DNA from: Cysteiniphilum halobium
GTDB lineage: Bacteria; Pseudomonadota; Gammaproteobacteria; Francisellales; Francisellaceae
NCBI RefSeq assembly: GCF_003574425.1
Contig: NZ_QLIU01000049.1
Location: forward strand, 1 to 64,000
Length of the DNA: 64,000 bases
Direction of reading: 5' to 3'
Notes under the pieces: model-generated
What the model saw: the letters and a program-made list of their open reading frames with translations, nothing else
Told to the model about the DNA's origin: nothing
The model's database searches: none
Translations under genes and position numbers: made by a program
Part shown: piece after piece, positions 62,162 to 64,000 of the stretch
Layout of the letters: each line of letters starts with the position of its first letter
Position numbering within the stretch: the stretch's first letter is position 1

Positions 62162-63586
62162 ATGTTAAATAACAAATCTAAGCTATGCATTGGCATGATC
62201 ATGTCGTGTCTTTTAATCACCCAAAGCATAGCGTATTCACTAGGTAGCATTAAATCGGTGGATAAGCAAAGCGTAAATCATCGCAGTGTTTTGGTCAGCT
62301 CAGCGATTCATTATACTGCCAATGGCAATATATCTATGGATAATCAAGGGGCGAGTTTTAGCTATAATGCGGCAAATGAGCTAACACAAGTAAGCCTTGC
62401 CTCAGGTGCTAAAGAAGGCGATTATTACTATGCCAATGGGCTACGTTCTGTAGCGCAAAATAGCACCAAGGTACTTGTACATTACTATTCACGCCATAAT
62501 CAACTATTAAACACAAGCGACGGTGCCCAACAATCATCCACGTATTTAATCACTAATAATGCAGTGGTGCGTAGTGTTAATGGTAATGCAACCGTGCTGT
62601 TACGCAACCGTCATGGTTCGGTAATTGGTCAGTTGGGTGATAATCCACAATTTTATCAATATAGCGTCTATGGGGTTCAGAGGACGGAAGACAGAGGACA
62701 GAAGACGGATCATGAAAGTGGATCATTAGCTCTTGCTATTAATCCACTTCGTTACTCGAGTTATATGTTTGACCCATTGACTGGCTTATATTATCTCAAA
62801 ACACGTGATTATGATCCAGGTTTAAGAAGTTTTATGCAGGCAGATAGTTATGCTTTTAATAACCATAGGTTAATCAATGGTTATTTCTATGGTAATAGCA
62901 ATCCATTAATGGTGGTTGATCCTAGTGGGCATATGGGTGTGTTTCACGAAGATACTCCAAAACTACGCCAAGAAATTAGCAAGCTTATAAAAGTAAATAA
63001 AAGAATACAACCCGTAGAGGAAGGAATAGAAATGCAAGAACTCCTAAGTCCAGATGACCTGTTTAATGACTTCATTAAGAGGGGTCTCCCAAGCAAAGAA
63101 AGTATACAAAAGGACGCCAAAGAGTTTTGGGGGAACCTCTCTGATGAGGATAAAATACATGGTACGGTTGAGGCAACACATAAGAAGGAATATTCAAAAT
63201 CAGAGATATTTAAGACCACACCATTTGAAGAGTGGCAACTTACCAAAGAAACGAAGGATATCTTGACATACGAGATTAAGGGAATCGAATTTGAAATAAG
63301 TAATAGAAGCCCAACTATGGGGGAGTTCAGGGCAGAAAATTTCAAAACTTATATCCAGGAGCACTCTGAGGAAACTATTCAAACTACGCTTTTAGGCAAA
63401 GAGCCAAGCAAAGAATATTTAAATTCAGTTATATTAGGCAATCTATCCCCTATATTATCACCCATCGACATCTCTACTGGTGAGAGAAAACCAAATTATA
63501 ATCAATATATATATTCTTATCACAGAAATCGTGAAGAAATAAAGACATTAGTTCTGGAATATTACAACAATGATCCACAGCTTTAG
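62162..63586 (+). CDS. Compact secreted RHS-repeat protein with variable C-terminus
   Basis: The 474-residue protein has a signal peptide (about 1-26) and YD/RHS-type repeats (about 44-170, YTANGNISMDNQG, YSRHNQLLNTSDG, LLRNRHGSVIGQL). The RHS core signature follows (FDPLTGLYYLKTRDYDPGLRSFMQADSY, then NPLMVVDPSGHMG, ending near 259). The last 215 residues are hydrophilic and match no toxin family I recognise. Full-length Rhs proteins are about three times longer, so the shell that normally encloses a toxin is mostly absent. It could be a polymorphic-toxin tip, a cassette remnant or a surface protein. No immunity gene is recognisable downstream. Confidence 0.8.
   Translation: MLNNKSKLCIGMIMSCLLITQSIAYSLGSIKSVDKQSVNHRSVLVSSAIHYTANGNISMDNQGASFSYNAANELTQVSLASGAKEGDYYYANGLRSVAQNSTKVLVHYYSRHNQLLNTSDGAQQSSTYLITNNAVVRSVNGNATVLLRNRHGSVIGQLGDNPQFYQYSVYGVQRTEDRGQKTDHESGSLALAINPLRYSSYMFDPLTGLYYLKTRDYDPGLRSFMQADSYAFNNHRLINGYFYGNSNPLMVVDPSGHMGVFHEDTPKLRQEISKLIKVNKRIQPVEEGIEMQELLSPDDLFNDFIKRGLPSKESIQKDAKEFWGNLSDEDKIHGTVEATHKKEYSKSEIFKTTPFEEWQLTKETKDILTYEIKGIEFEISNRSPTMGEFRAENFKTYIQEHSEETIQTTLLGKEPSKEYLNSVILGNLSPILSPIDISTGERKPNYNQYIYSYHRNREEIKTLVLEYYNNDPQL
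62679..62710. repeat. Purine-rich repeat inserted in frame in the RHS gene
   Basis: AGAGGACGGAAGACAGAGG (62679-62697) continues as ACAGAAGACGG, a degenerate tandem of GAGGACRGAAGAC. It encodes QRTEDRGQKTD in the middle of the RHS core, between YSVYGV and the ALAINPLRYSSYMFD signature, where RHS proteins normally carry a short linker. Such purine runs occur as intergenic spreaders in other genomes. Confidence 0.5.
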
Positions 63587-63962
63587 ATGTAGAAGCAAAT
63601 AGTGATTCCTTTTAGATCTGCGTTGTATCGTGCTGCTATTGTCTAGGTATTATTTTTTAAAATCTATTCACAAGCGATCACACTACAGGACAGTAGCCAC
63701 TGAAGCCCTTTATTTTTAAGCGTTTTCATGTCATTTTTGTTTTGCTAAAAACGCAATAAAAAGAAGCATGGAACACGCAAAGGAACTTCAGCAGCTACTT
63801 AAGCACCATTTTAACGATACTCGTCACACTTTAGAATGCCTAAGTAGTGTGCTGCAAATTCAACAGCAGAAATACTGTAAAACGGTATGCGTTGGGTATA
63901 TATTGTTATAGGGAAGGCATAAAGATAGAAAGGAAATCTCATGACAAATAGAGGATGGTCTA
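63587..63962 (+). other. Gap after RHS gene with partial family-1 repeat
   Basis: No long ORF is present. A 47-codon ORF (63768-63911, starting MEHAKELQQL) lacks a good ribosome site. At 63872-63906 the word ACTGTAAAACGGTATGCG plus TTGGGTATATATT matches the right end of repeat family 1, preceded by AAATTCAACAGCAG, similar to the sequence before the copy at 52227. It may serve as promoter for what follows: AAAGGAAATCTC precedes a short ATG-started frame at 63941. Confidence 0.4.
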
Positions 63963-64000
63963 ATGCAAAAAAAGCTTGAACATATTCGTAGTATTGAGCA
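63963..64000 (+). CDS. Possible 5' end of a gene cut by the window edge
   Basis: An AGGATGG-type site precedes the ATG at 63963, and the frame (MQKKLEHIRSIE) stays open to the window end. Upstream, a 12-codon ORF from 63941 (MTNRGWSNAKKA) overlaps it and could be a leader. Too little is visible to name a product. Confidence 0.3.
   Translation, partial: MQKKLEHIRSIE

Noticed and set aside
63768-63911. A 47-codon ORF after the RHS gene as its immunity protein
   Set aside because: It has no good ribosome site, overlaps a dispersed repeat, and is far shorter than usual immunity proteins.

Overview
The window is an AT-rich gammaproteobacterial chromosome segment, densely coding, with short intergenic gaps and many ATGA start/stop overlaps. 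Several features point to the Francisella-allied branch (Francisellaceae/Fastidiosibacteraceae, for example Cysteiniphilum- or Fangia-like). These are the panG-panB-panC-panD order with a PanG-type ketopantoate reductase beside panB, the rplM-rpsI-sspA-sspB block, GatCAB and low GC. The genus is an inference from gene content; no 16S gene is present.

Layout. 1-2640: tRNA-Ser, ribosomal proteins L13/S9, SspA and SspB. 2.8-6.2 kb: an unknown membrane protein and the pantothenate operon. 6.2-8.0 kb: PhoB/PhoR, with PhoR lacking membrane segments. 8.1-8.6 kb: a fluoride exporter gene preceded by a fluoride-riboswitch-like leader with base-pair covariation. 8.6-11.8 kb: divergent sugar transporter and fructokinase/phosphomannose isomerase-like genes. 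12-14.2 kb: HslVU and a tRNA-Gly/Cys/Leu cluster behind a near-consensus promoter. 14.9-23.2 kb: a complete non-phosphorylating L-fucose pathway (porin, lactonase, transporter, mutarotase, SDR, FAH hydrolase, fuconate dehydratase, aldose dehydrogenase) that would yield pyruvate and lactate.

23.2-31.1 kb is an accessory copper/silver-efflux island: a MerR regulator with a classic 19-bp-spacer promoter, a CusB-CusF fusion, CusF and CusA. It is bracketed by two 71-bp direct repeats and littered with remnants: a decayed IS982 transposase, a HEARO-like RNA followed by a cut-down IscB-like ORF, and broken genes. Two very small exported proteins follow.

31-44.5 kb: an MHS-type transporter and ATP-grasp ligase, malic enzyme, hemE, lpxL, comM, ubiK, P-II, a secreted chitin-type LPMO, an outer-membrane barrel with a possible VirB9-like front domain, and rimO. 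44.5-52 kb: a nitrilase-fold protein that has lost all three catalytic residues, hypothetical proteins, the overlapping ubiG-HAD-squalene-synthase-like operon, and a GGDEF/EAL protein. 52-61.8 kb: gatCAB, SDR, a polytopic unknown, ridA, and an AmpG/AnmK peptidoglycan-recycling operon with a DsbG-like protein. 62.1-63.6 kb: a compact secreted RHS protein with an unassigned C-terminal region.

Two families of dispersed palindromic repeats occur in intergenic regions. One is MITE-like, with full or partial copies at 11.8, 45.4, 52.0-52.3 and 63.9 kb. The other has copies at 41.8 and 49.5 kb.
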